From assembly GCA_002724975.1 (NCBI GenBank), contig PBQF01000077.1, positions 1 to 11,572 on the forward strand: a DNA stretch of 11,572 nucleotides, written 5' to 3'. A program made the translations under genes and the position numbers. Every line of letters starts with the position of its first letter. Positions within the stretch are counted from its first letter, which is position 1. This DNA is from Parcubacteria group bacterium (GTDB lineage Bacteria; Patescibacteriota; Minisyncoccia; Phycocordibacterales; GCA-002724975). Positions 6,469 through 11,572 of this stretch are shown here, piece after piece. The notes beneath the pieces are model-generated. The model saw only the letters and a program-made list of their open reading frames with translations, ran no database searches and was not told where the DNA came from.

Positions 6469-6852
6469 ATGTTCGATGGGAAATTGTCAAAATTAGTATT
6501 AGGCCGCATCGCAAATTATTTACCAAGCGCTGAACCAAATTATAAGGATATGGATGACGATGATTATATACGCTTGTTAAGTTGGTGTGAAGATTGGCCA
6601 TCACAGAAGGTTTACGAAACTGCTTATAAAGAATCACATATGGATCCAATTCAGACTTGGGATGAATGGTCGGCTGATATGAAGCCATTTCCTTTACCAG
6701 TTAGAACGGAGTTGAGGCGAGCATTATCTATACATCAAGAAATTGGTAGTCTAAAACCATTGCGTACCATTAATTACTTTTTAATTCATGGTAAAAAAAT
6801 ATTGCTTTGGTCTTTTTTGGGAACTTTAGTATGGTGGGTTTTCTTCCAATAG
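6469..6852 (+). CDS. Hypothetical protein with C-terminal hydrophobic segment
   Basis: A 127-residue protein with no recognised family. It has an acidic N-terminal half (YKDMDDDDYIRLLSWCEDW), several Trp residues, and ends with a Lys-Lys pair followed by ILLWSFLGTLVWWVFFQ (111-127). That short hydrophobic tail could anchor the protein in the inner membrane with the bulk in the cytoplasm. ACGAGGA (6455-6461) sits seven bases ahead of ATG 6469. The gene starts one base after the deformylase stop, and its last 22 bases, which code for the hydrophobic tail, overlap the proposed start of the radical SAM gene. A tail-anchored partner of the next enzymes, or a small lysis/membrane protein, are both possible; neither is shown. 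Confidence 0.65.
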   Translation: MFDGKLSKLVLGRIANYLPSAEPNYKDMDDDDYIRLLSWCEDWPSQKVYETAYKESHMDPIQTWDEWSADMKPFPLPVRTELRRALSIHQEIGSLKPLRTINYFLIHGKKILLWSFLGTLVWWVFFQ

Positions 6853-7682
6853 TTAATTTTAATAAATCATTTGATAACAATGAATTGATAATGTGGATAG
6901 ATTTATCCACTTATTGTAATGCTAAGTGTCCTCAGTGCCACAGAACAAATCCTAATGGTCTTGAGAAAATAGATTGGCTTCCTCTTAAGCAATGGTCTTT
7001 AGAAGATTTTAAAAAAGCTTTCCCCAAACAAATTTTAAATAAGATTCATCGTTTTGATTTTTGTGGTACATGGGGAGATCCAATTTTAAATAAAGATATA
7101 CTTAAAATTGTTGAGTACATTGTAGATAATTCTTTTTTGCCATGGGTGCAGATTAATACTAATGGTAGTGTTAGAAGTGAGGAGTGGTGGTGGGAGTTGG
7201 GGAAAGTAGGTGATTCCCGGCTGATTGTAGTTTTTGATATAGATGGTGTTACACAAGAACAACATTCTTTATATAGGCAAAACACCAATTTAGAAAAGAT
7301 TTTAAATAATATGGAATCTTTTAGCAATACAAAAGCTAAAGCAACAGCGTTCTCTGTTATTTTTAAGCACAATAGAAAAAGTATGTATGATATAGCTCTG
7401 TTGTCAAAGCGGAGAGGGGCTATTGGTATCACCTTTATAGAATCAGATAGATTTTTTAAATTGGATGATCCTCCAGGTACAGGCGAAAAGGGTTATATAC
7501 CAACTAAAGATTTTATATTTGTTGATAGATCAGGTCAGAAACAAAAATTACAACCATCTAAATTTAAAGCAACAGGTAAATCAGAAAAGGGATCTCATCG
7601 CCAAGCGAATGATTTTTTTTGGGTTTGGTGGGATCTATCCAACGATGAGCATTTGGAAAAAATAAGACATGCCAGCAATTGA
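6831..7682 (+). CDS. Radical SAM protein A (core domain only)
   Basis: A 283-residue radical SAM enzyme. CNAKCPQC (Cys29, Cys33, Cys36) is the CxxxCxxC site for the [4Fe-4S] cluster that cleaves AdoMet. FCGTWGDP (about 79-86) corresponds to the AdoMet-binding GGE-type strand, and QINTNGS and FDIDGV mark later strands of the partial barrel. The product ends a short way after the core, where SPASM-type relatives carry a cysteine-rich auxiliary cluster domain. That domain is encoded separately in the next gene in another frame, with a 14-base overlap. ATG 6831 is chosen within the overlap with the preceding gene; ATG 6891 (MWIDLS) is a shorter alternative, and no strong ribosome site decides it. 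Reaction and substrate are unknown. It is paralogous to the core at 8000-9064. Confidence 0.85.
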   Translation: MVGFLPIVNFNKSFDNNELIMWIDLSTYCNAKCPQCHRTNPNGLEKIDWLPLKQWSLEDFKKAFPKQILNKIHRFDFCGTWGDPILNKDILKIVEYIVDNSFLPWVQINTNGSVRSEEWWWELGKVGDSRLIVVFDIDGVTQEQHSLYRQNTNLEKILNNMESFSNTKAKATAFSVIFKHNRKSMYDIALLSKRRGAIGITFIESDRFFKLDDPPGTGEKGYIPTKDFIFVDRSGQKQKLQPSKFKATGKSEKGSHRQANDFFWVWWDLSNDEHLEKIRHASN

Positions 7683-8013
7683 ATGTGAGTGGATGTTAAA
7701 TAAAAGAATTGTGGTGGGTGTGGATGGCCAGGTATGGCCGTGTTGTTTTTTTTCTAATAATGTGTATGAACGGGAGAATACTATAGGTTTGGATAGTTGG
7801 GAAATTTCATCAACCCGGCCTGGAAGAGTAGGCTATTATAATATGAAAATAATATTGGAGTATTATAAAAACAAAGATGATTATAATATTTTTAAAAAAC
7901 CTTTGGAAGAAATTATTAATTCAGAATGGTTTACAAAAACATTACCCGAATCATGGCAAATAGAAAAAAATACTTGTGTCCTTTGTAAGAGGTTTTGTAG
8001 TGTTAAATCCTAG
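7669..8013 (+). CDS. Stand-alone SPASM-like iron-sulfur domain protein
   Basis: A 114-residue cysteine-rich protein matching the C-terminal auxiliary-cluster (SPASM-like) domain of radical SAM enzymes. It has Cys6 in IECEW, then VDGQVWPCC (Cys25, Cys26), an EEIINSEWF helix and a closing CVLCKRFC (Cys103, Cys106, Cys110). In SPASM enzymes these cysteines hold extra [4Fe-4S] clusters that help bind and oxidise the substrate. The ATG at 7669 overlaps the end of the core gene by 14 bases. It could be a separate subunit completing protein A, or the two could be one gene broken by a frameshift. An in-frame TAA at 7663-7665 means any frame change must lie within about 7664-7682. Only a weak ribosome site is visible. 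Confidence 0.75.
   Translation: MPAIECEWMLNKRIVVGVDGQVWPCCFFSNNVYERENTIGLDSWEISSTRPGRVGYYNMKIILEYYKNKDDYNIFKKPLEEIINSEWFTKTLPESWQIEKNTCVLCKRFCSVKS
7987..7992 (+). promoter_or_regulatory. Ribosome binding site that fixes a GTG start
   Basis: AAGAGG lies seven bases upstream of GTG 8000, inside the end of the preceding gene. It supports this start over a GTG at 7976 and over an ATG at 8018. The ATG would remove Cys6, which aligns with a conserved SPASM cysteine. Confidence 0.65.
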
Positions 8014-9064
8014 ATGTATGCAGAGAGCAATGATCAACTCATTAATATTTATGTCCAATGGGTATATTTCTCCATGTTGTTGGTTGACTGATAAGAATAT
8101 CGTCAGTGAGCACCTAGGAATATATGATGAAGAACTAAAATTAAAAAATGTGGATACAGTAGAAGAAATTTTACTTTCAGACCAATGGGACGATTTTATT
8201 AATAAATTAATTTCTCACCAAGAGCTGCTGCCGCAGGAATGTCACCGAGAATGTGGATTTAATGATGTTGATATATTTGGTAACAAATACGACAACAATT
8301 TCTCACCTTTCATCCCCATATTTGAGCATCTGCCATCTAAAGAGAAATTTTTTAAAAATATATTTAATCGTAATGTCCCAGAAACTATTATTAATGAAGA
8401 AAGAGAAGGAAGTATAATTTCGGTTGATTTAGGATATTCTTGCCCAATACAATGCCCCATGTGTATAAGGACACTTCAACCTGAATTAGTAAAAGAAGCT
8501 AAAAGGGAGTATGGTAACATACGAACTGCCGAATTAGAAAAGTTATGTAAATTTTTTGATGATTTAGTTTTTTGCGGAACTTTGTCCGACCCAATATATC
8601 ATCCAAAATTTATAGAATTAATGAAAATTGTTATAGAAAAATATAAAAGAAAATTAATGATAATGACCAATGGGTCTGGTAAGAAAAGAGATTGGTGGGA
8701 AACTGTTTTCCAATTATCACGTCCAGGTGAAGGTGTATTAGTGCAAGATGCTCCAGTTCATTGGTTTTTTGCTTTAGATGGACTTCCACACCAGAGTTCA
8801 AAATATAGAGTCAATCAAAACGGAGAACAAGTGTTTGAGATGATGAAAATGGGCTCAGATATGGGGTGTTATATTGGTTGGACTTGGATTGTTTTTGGTT
8901 ATAATGAAAATTCTATTGAAGAAGGAAGAGAATTAGCTGCAAAACATAATATAGTATTCCGCATTTCAAATTCAGAGAGGTTTCAGCAAAGATATAAAAA
9001 GGCAATGGACCCTACAGTATATGAAATGCTAAAACCTTCAAAGAAATATTATAATAAGGATTGA
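8000..9064 (+). CDS. Radical SAM protein B (SPASM-like domain followed by core)
   Basis: A 354-residue protein with reversed domain order. Residues 1-90 are SPASM-like: Cys6, NGYISPCC (Cys26, Cys27), EEILLSDQW and QECHREC (Cys81, Cys85), parallel to the stand-alone domain just upstream. A linker follows, then a radical SAM core with CPIQCPMC (Cys148, Cys152, Cys155), VFCGTLSDP, IMTNGS and FALDGL, matching protein A's core strand by strand, including a shared FRISNSERF/FIESDRF-type strand. Auxiliary cluster domains normally follow the core, so N-terminal placement is unusual. The gene starts at GTG 8000 and overlaps the preceding gene by 14 bases. Its last two codons and stop lie in the 20-base repeat at 9056-9075. 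Substrate unknown; it probably acts with protein A, perhaps as a heteromer. Confidence 0.82.
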   Translation: MLNPRCMQRAMINSLIFMSNGYISPCCWLTDKNIVSEHLGIYDEELKLKNVDTVEEILLSDQWDDFINKLISHQELLPQECHRECGFNDVDIFGNKYDNNFSPFIPIFEHLPSKEKFFKNIFNRNVPETIINEEREGSIISVDLGYSCPIQCPMCIRTLQPELVKEAKREYGNIRTAELEKLCKFFDDLVFCGTLSDPIYHPKFIELMKIVIEKYKRKLMIMTNGSGKKRDWWETVFQLSRPGEGVLVQDAPVHWFFALDGLPHQSSKYRVNQNGEQVFEMMKMGSDMGCYIGWTWIVFGYNENSIEEGRELAAKHNIVFRISNSERFQQRYKKAMDPTVYEMLKPSKKYYNKD

Positions 9065-9075
9065 CAAACCCACTA
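9056..9075 (+). repeat. 20-base direct repeat, left copy
   Basis: AAGGATTGACAAACCCACTA occurs here and, identically, at 11447-11466; the flanking bases differ on both sides. The two copies bracket the SGNH hydrolase, 43-residue protein and carbamoyltransferase genes. This copy encodes the last residues (Lys-Asp) and stop of radical SAM protein B. It contains a consensus TTGACA. Confidence 0.9.
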
Positions 9076-9090
9076 TATGAGTAGAAAAAT
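9061..9090 (+). promoter_or_regulatory. Possible early promoter with degraded -10
   Basis: TTGACA (9061-9066) is identical in context to the strong promoter at 11452. At 17-base spacing the -10 position reads GAAAAA; at 18 bases it reads AAAAAT, only a partial match. The -35 is convincing but the -10 is not. Transcription from here would start inside the SGNH gene, so it may be a relic. Confidence 0.2.
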
Positions 9091-10021
9091 TTTATTGGCT
9101 TCTGGTTGTAGTTTTACACAACACCAATCAAGTTCAAACGATGACCCATCTGCATTTATGGATTTTCCTAGATGGCCAGAAAAATTAGCCAACCTATTAG
9201 ATATGGAATGTGTTAATGTGGGACAGTCTGGTTTTGGTAATCATAAAATTTCTTCTAATATATTTGAATATATAATGGATAATCCGAATAAGGATATAGG
9301 ATTGATTTGTTGTTTATGGTCAGAATTTACTAGATTCCCTTTGATTCCAATACCGGATGTTCCAGTGATAGGCCCAAGGCCTTGGTTCCTTATGGATAAT
9401 GGAATAAAAAAAAGTGCAAACAGGAAAAAAAGAATACTAATGCATAATGATTTGTTAGAATTTGCTGCTTCAAGTTTAGTGGATCCGGATATTGCAGGGT
9501 CAGACAAACAAATTTGTGATTCCTTATTACAAGAAACTATAAAGGAGAATTTTAGAAATTTTTATTTAGTAGAATCTTTATCGAAGAAGAAAAATATACC
9601 TTATCTTTTTTTTCAAGGTCTGCCGCCATTTAAATCTTTCAAATCGTCGAATCGTGAGAAAGTTTTTAAGATGAGTTATATAAAAATTACTAGTGATTTG
9701 TGGGCTCCTGAGATAGATGATATATTTTTGTATTTCAAAAAATATCAACATTATTTTGATATTGAAAAATTTATTGGTTGGCCTTTGTTTGGAGATGGAT
9801 ATAATTATGATGGTGCTCTTTGGAAGAGCTTCATGGCAGCCCCATGCCCGGCCCGCGGCCGCGATGCTGGGACAGGGGAATTTACTGATATGGGAAAGAA
9901 TTTTTATTTACAATTTGAAATCTCAGAGAAAGATAGGCATCCAAATGAAAAGGGACATGCTGTTATAGCTCGAGTATTTTATGATGGAGTTTCTAAACTA
10001 TATCCGGAGTTATTAGAATGA
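9077..10021 (+). CDS. SGNH/GDSL-type hydrolase
   Basis: A 314-residue SGNH-family esterase/acyl hydrolase. Block I is ASGCSFT (nucleophile Ser12). NVGQSGFGN (47-55) supplies the oxyanion-hole Gly and Asn, and DRHPNEKGH (286-294) supplies the Asp-His pair. Such enzymes remove or transfer acyl groups on sugars, lipids or small molecules. SGNH proteins of this shape also occur near glycan genes, so acylation or deacylation of a modified sugar or base is a plausible role with the carbamoyltransferase. ATG 9077 has no nearby Shine-Dalgarno; the AAGGA at 9056 is too distant. Codons 253-262 form a sharply GC-rich block unlike the rest of the gene (see findings). The stop overlaps the next small gene as ATGA. 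Confidence 0.8.
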   Translation: MSRKILLASGCSFTQHQSSSNDDPSAFMDFPRWPEKLANLLDMECVNVGQSGFGNHKISSNIFEYIMDNPNKDIGLICCLWSEFTRFPLIPIPDVPVIGPRPWFLMDNGIKKSANRKKRILMHNDLLEFAASSLVDPDIAGSDKQICDSLLQETIKENFRNFYLVESLSKKKNIPYLFFQGLPPFKSFKSSNREKVFKMSYIKITSDLWAPEIDDIFLYFKKYQHYFDIEKFIGWPLFGDGYNYDGALWKSFMAAPCPARGRDAGTGEFTDMGKNFYLQFEISEKDRHPNEKGHAVIARVFYDGVSKLYPELLE

Positions 10022-10149
10022 AAGATTTATATTTGCGGTTAAAAGTAAAAATTATTTTATTATATTATAGGATAAAAAATAGAAACAAACCTAAGTATGA
10101 TTCTCCAACCTTTATCTATGAGTATGATGATGAAGATCCTAGGGTTTAG
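10018..10149 (+). CDS. 43-residue small protein between SGNH hydrolase and carbamoyltransferase
   Basis: The ATG at 10018 overlaps the hydrolase stop (ATGA). The frame runs 43 codons to TAG 10147-10149, overlapping the carbamoyltransferase by 20 bases. The product has a basic, hydrophobic N-terminal helix (MKDLYLRLKVKIILLYYRIK), then KNRNKPKYDSP and an acidic end (FIYEYDDEDPRV). The strong charge split and the ATGA junction argue that it is translated. Very small proteins adjoin carbamoyltransferase genes in some bacterial polysaccharide loci, but I see no specific homology here. It could peripherally contact membrane or nucleic acid through the basic helix, or simply bridge translation across what would otherwise be a gap of about 110 bases. 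Confidence 0.6.
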   Translation: MKDLYLRLKVKIILLYYRIKNRNKPKYDSPTFIYEYDDEDPRV

Positions 10150-11443
10150 TGAAGGGTACCATGATGCTGGTGTAACGTTAATAGAGAACGGTGAAATTCT
10201 TTATGCATCTCACGCTGAACGTTACTCTAAAAAGAAGAATGATAGATTAATACACCCACATCAGATAAAGGAATCAGATGTGGTTGTTTTTTATGAGAAG
10301 TCTTTTTTAAAAAATATTCGGAGATTATATTCTGGTCAAGGATGGAAGAGAAGAAAGACTACTATACCATATGATTATGCTTACTCACACCATCAAAGCC
10401 ATGCAGCTGCAGGATATTTCACATCACCTTTTGATGATTGTAATATTTTAGTAATAGATGCTATAGGTGAATGGGATACTATTTCTATTTGGGATGGTAT
10501 ACAAAAGGTTATTAGTTGGAAGTATCCATATTCTTTGGGTCTATTATATTCAGCTGTAACACATCGTATAGGATTAAAACCAAATGAAGATGAATATATT
10601 ACGATGGGTATGGCTGCATATGGAGAACCGATTTATGATTTGTCAGAATTACTATCAAGAAATAATCATAAAGGTTTGGGTAATTATAAACCAAATGCTA
10701 GAGAGGAAGATTTAGCTGCATCAGTACAATTCCTTTATGAAAAAGAATTATTGAGTTTGGTTGAATTGTGTCCTAAAGATAATCTTATATTGATGGGTGG
10801 TTGCGCTTTGAATTGTGTGGCAAATTCAAAGATAAAGAATAAGAACATATGGATAATGCCTAACCCCGGTGATGCCGGATCATCTTTAGGAGCTGCATCA
10901 TTATATTATGGAGAAAAGTTGAATTGGGTAGATCCCTATTTGGGATATGAATTGCCGAGATCAAATCCAAAGAAGATTGTTAAAGAACTTTTGAAAAGTG
11001 GTGTGTGTGGTGTGGCGTCTGAAAGAGCTGAGTTTGGTCCAAGAGCGTTAGGTAACCGATCTTTACTTGCTGATTGTAGATTGGATATAAAGGATAAGGT
11101 TAATGAAATAAAACGCAGACAGAAGTATAGACCTTTTGCACCTGCAATATTGGAAGAATATGCAGATGAATATTTTGATGGACCTATGAATGAATATATG
11201 CAATTTGTATCTTATGCTAAACATGATTATGATTCTGTAACTCATGTAGATGGCACATCGAGAGTACAGTTGGTTAAACCAAATTGTAAATCGGTGATAC
11301 GGGAAATTTTGGAAGAATGGTATAATAAGACTGGTGTACCTATGTTACTCAACACTTCTCTAAATATTAAGGGTATGCCTATGGTTAATGATGAAATGGA
11401 TGTTAAGAATTTTATGAAAAGATATGAAGTAAATGTGTTATGA
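10130..11443 (+). CDS. NodU/TobZ-type O-carbamoyltransferase
   Basis: A 437-residue enzyme of the carbamoyltransferase family that activates carbamoyl phosphate with ATP and transfers the carbamoyl group to a hydroxyl, usually on a sugar. The N-terminal ASKHA/Kae1-like domain has ILGFSEGYHDAGVTL (3-17), HHQSHAA (87-93, metal-binding His), VIDAIGEWD (Asp110), EYITMGMAAYG and GGCALNCVANSKI. The C-terminal domain has FGPRALGNRS (302-311), KYRPFAPAI and NTSLNIKGMP (from 408). All major motifs survive although typical members are well over 500 residues, so loops and linkers are shortened. ATG 10130 (MKILGF) is the family-like start; earlier ATGs at 10124 and 10127 cannot be excluded. It ends four bases before the right-hand 20-base repeat. 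Its acceptor is unknown: virion glycan, a modified base or the radical SAM product. Confidence 0.92.
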   Translation: MKILGFSEGYHDAGVTLIENGEILYASHAERYSKKKNDRLIHPHQIKESDVVVFYEKSFLKNIRRLYSGQGWKRRKTTIPYDYAYSHHQSHAAAGYFTSPFDDCNILVIDAIGEWDTISIWDGIQKVISWKYPYSLGLLYSAVTHRIGLKPNEDEYITMGMAAYGEPIYDLSELLSRNNHKGLGNYKPNAREEDLAASVQFLYEKELLSLVELCPKDNLILMGGCALNCVANSKIKNKNIWIMPNPGDAGSSLGAASLYYGEKLNWVDPYLGYELPRSNPKKIVKELLKSGVCGVASERAEFGPRALGNRSLLADCRLDIKDKVNEIKRRQKYRPFAPAILEEYADEYFDGPMNEYMQFVSYAKHDYDSVTHVDGTSRVQLVKPNCKSVIREILEEWYNKTGVPMLLNTSLNIKGMPMVNDEMDVKNFMKRYEVNVL

Positions 11444-11446
11444 AAA

Positions 11447-11466
11447 AAGGATTGACAAACCCACTA
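11447..11466 (+). repeat. 20-base direct repeat, right copy
   Basis: This is identical to 9056-9075. Here the TTGACA inside the repeat serves as the -35 of a complete promoter. Together with the left copy it flanks a 2.4-kb three-gene block. Confidence 0.9.
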
Positions 11467-11480
11467 GAAGATGTTATCCT
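11452..11480 (+). promoter_or_regulatory. Early (sigma70-like) promoter
   Basis: TTGACA (11452-11457), an exact 17-base spacer and TATCCT (11475-11480, four of six consensus bases including TA at the start and T at the end). Predicted transcription start is near 11487. It lies in a true intergenic gap after the carbamoyltransferase and reads into the gene that begins at 11554. Confidence 0.75.
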
Positions 11481-11488
11481 TATAAATA
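11481..11488 (+). promoter_or_regulatory. T4-type late promoter box TATAAATA
   Basis: This is a perfect match to the T4 late promoter consensus recognised by gp55-RNA polymerase, and I found no other exact copy on the + strand of the window. It abuts the -10 of the early promoter. The expected late start is about six bases beyond the box, near 11494, at the foot of the hairpin that follows. Confidence 0.85.
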
Positions 11489-11492
11489 GAAG

Positions 11493-11517
11493 TGAGAAAT
11501 GCCTTTGGGGTTTCTCA
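11493..11517 (+). other. 5' leader hairpin
   Basis: TGAGAAA (11493-11499) pairs with TTTCTCA (11511-11517). A T-G pair, a G-G mismatch and two C-G pairs extend the stem to a TTT loop. The next bases are ATTTAACC, with no T-run, so it is not a classical terminator. It would sit at the very 5' end of the late transcript, where T4-type phages use hairpins to stabilise abundant mRNAs. Confidence 0.6.
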
Positions 11518-11538
11518 ATTTAACCTTGCTTGATATTT

Positions 11539-11547
11539 AAGGAGGAT
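11539..11547 (+). promoter_or_regulatory. Very strong ribosome binding site
   Basis: AAGGAGGAT is nearly fully complementary to the 3' end of 16S rRNA and lies six bases ahead of ATG 11554. It is the strongest site in the window, implying high expression of the following gene. Confidence 0.8.
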
Positions 11548-11553
11548 ACTGAA

Positions 11554-11572
11554 ATGGTAACTACACAAGCAC
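11554..11572 (+). CDS. 5' end of a highly expressed gene (partial, MVTTQA...)
   Basis: Only six codons are present before the window ends, so the product cannot be named. The combination of early promoter, late promoter, leader hairpin and near-perfect ribosome site points to a protein needed in quantity throughout infection. Confidence 0.65.

Noticed and set aside
7046..7432. 128-residue minus-strand frame opposite radical SAM A
   Set aside because: It is antisense to conserved motifs, lacks a ribosome site or promoter, and no other minus-strand gene exists in the window.
7465..7665. 66-residue frame inside radical SAM A, same frame as the SPASM-like gene
   Set aside because: It ends at TAA 7663-7665, has low-complexity composition and overlaps a clearly conserved core; it is a shadow frame.
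9717..9968. 83-residue alternative frame inside the SGNH gene
   Set aside because: The SGNH catalytic Asp-His block is read in the other frame throughout. The alternative has no ribosome site or domain.
11493..11517. Hairpin read as a rho-independent terminator
   Set aside because: No T-run follows, and it sits between a promoter and a strong ribosome site, so a leader role fits better.
1..11572. CRISPR array, insertion sequence or integrase/attachment site
   Set aside because: There are no regularly spaced repeats, transposase, integrase or tRNA-fragment duplication. The only notable repeat is the 20-base pair described above.

Overview
This looks like a stretch of a strictly lytic, T4-type myovirus genome. 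It is AT-rich, tightly packed, and every credible gene lies on the + strand. The diagnostic genes are a gp33-like late-transcription co-activator, a gp59-like helicase loader, a gp55-like late sigma factor and the gp47/gp46 recombination nuclease pair. A perfect T4-type late promoter box (TATAAATA) near the right end supports this. The auxiliary genes (speD, peptide deformylase, radical SAM, carbamoyltransferase), together with the low GC, resemble marine T4-like phages of cyanobacteria and SAR11-type hosts. That host guess is inference: no photosynthesis or other host-specific gene is visible.

Layout. Positions 1-1515 hold the end of an unidentified upstream gene, then gp33, gp59 and three small genes of unknown function. 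Positions 1537-1612 are a tRNA-Thr(UGU) with encoded CCA. Positions 1627-2616 carry a SpeD-type pyruvoyl decarboxylase and a nucleoside 2-deoxyribosyltransferase-like gene, with an early-type promoter between them. Positions 2629-6467 carry gp55, gp47, gp46 and a full-length peptide deformylase. Positions 6469-9064 hold a small protein with a hydrophobic tail, a radical SAM core, a separate SPASM-like cysteine domain, and a second protein with the reverse order (SPASM-like, then radical SAM core). Positions 9077-11443 hold an SGNH hydrolase, a 43-residue small protein and a NodU/TobZ-type carbamoyltransferase. The right end has stacked early and late promoters, a leader hairpin, a strong ribosome binding site and the first codons of a further gene.

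How the genes fit together. Most genes abut or overlap by 1-26 bases, so the window probably behaves as a few long polycistronic units with translational coupling. gp59, gp46 and gp47 serve recombination-dependent replication. gp33 and gp55 redirect host RNA polymerase to late promoters of the kind seen at 11481. The radical SAM/SPASM/SGNH/carbamoyltransferase run looks like an accessory chemical-modification pathway with an unknown substrate. Its last three genes are bracketed by an exact 20-base direct repeat that contains a -35 box, which suggests a promoter-borne exchangeable cassette.

The best leads are this cassette with its mirrored radical SAM pair, an unusual A19-U56 elbow pair in the tRNA, a very GC-rich block inside the SGNH gene, and the early/late/hairpin leader at the right edge.
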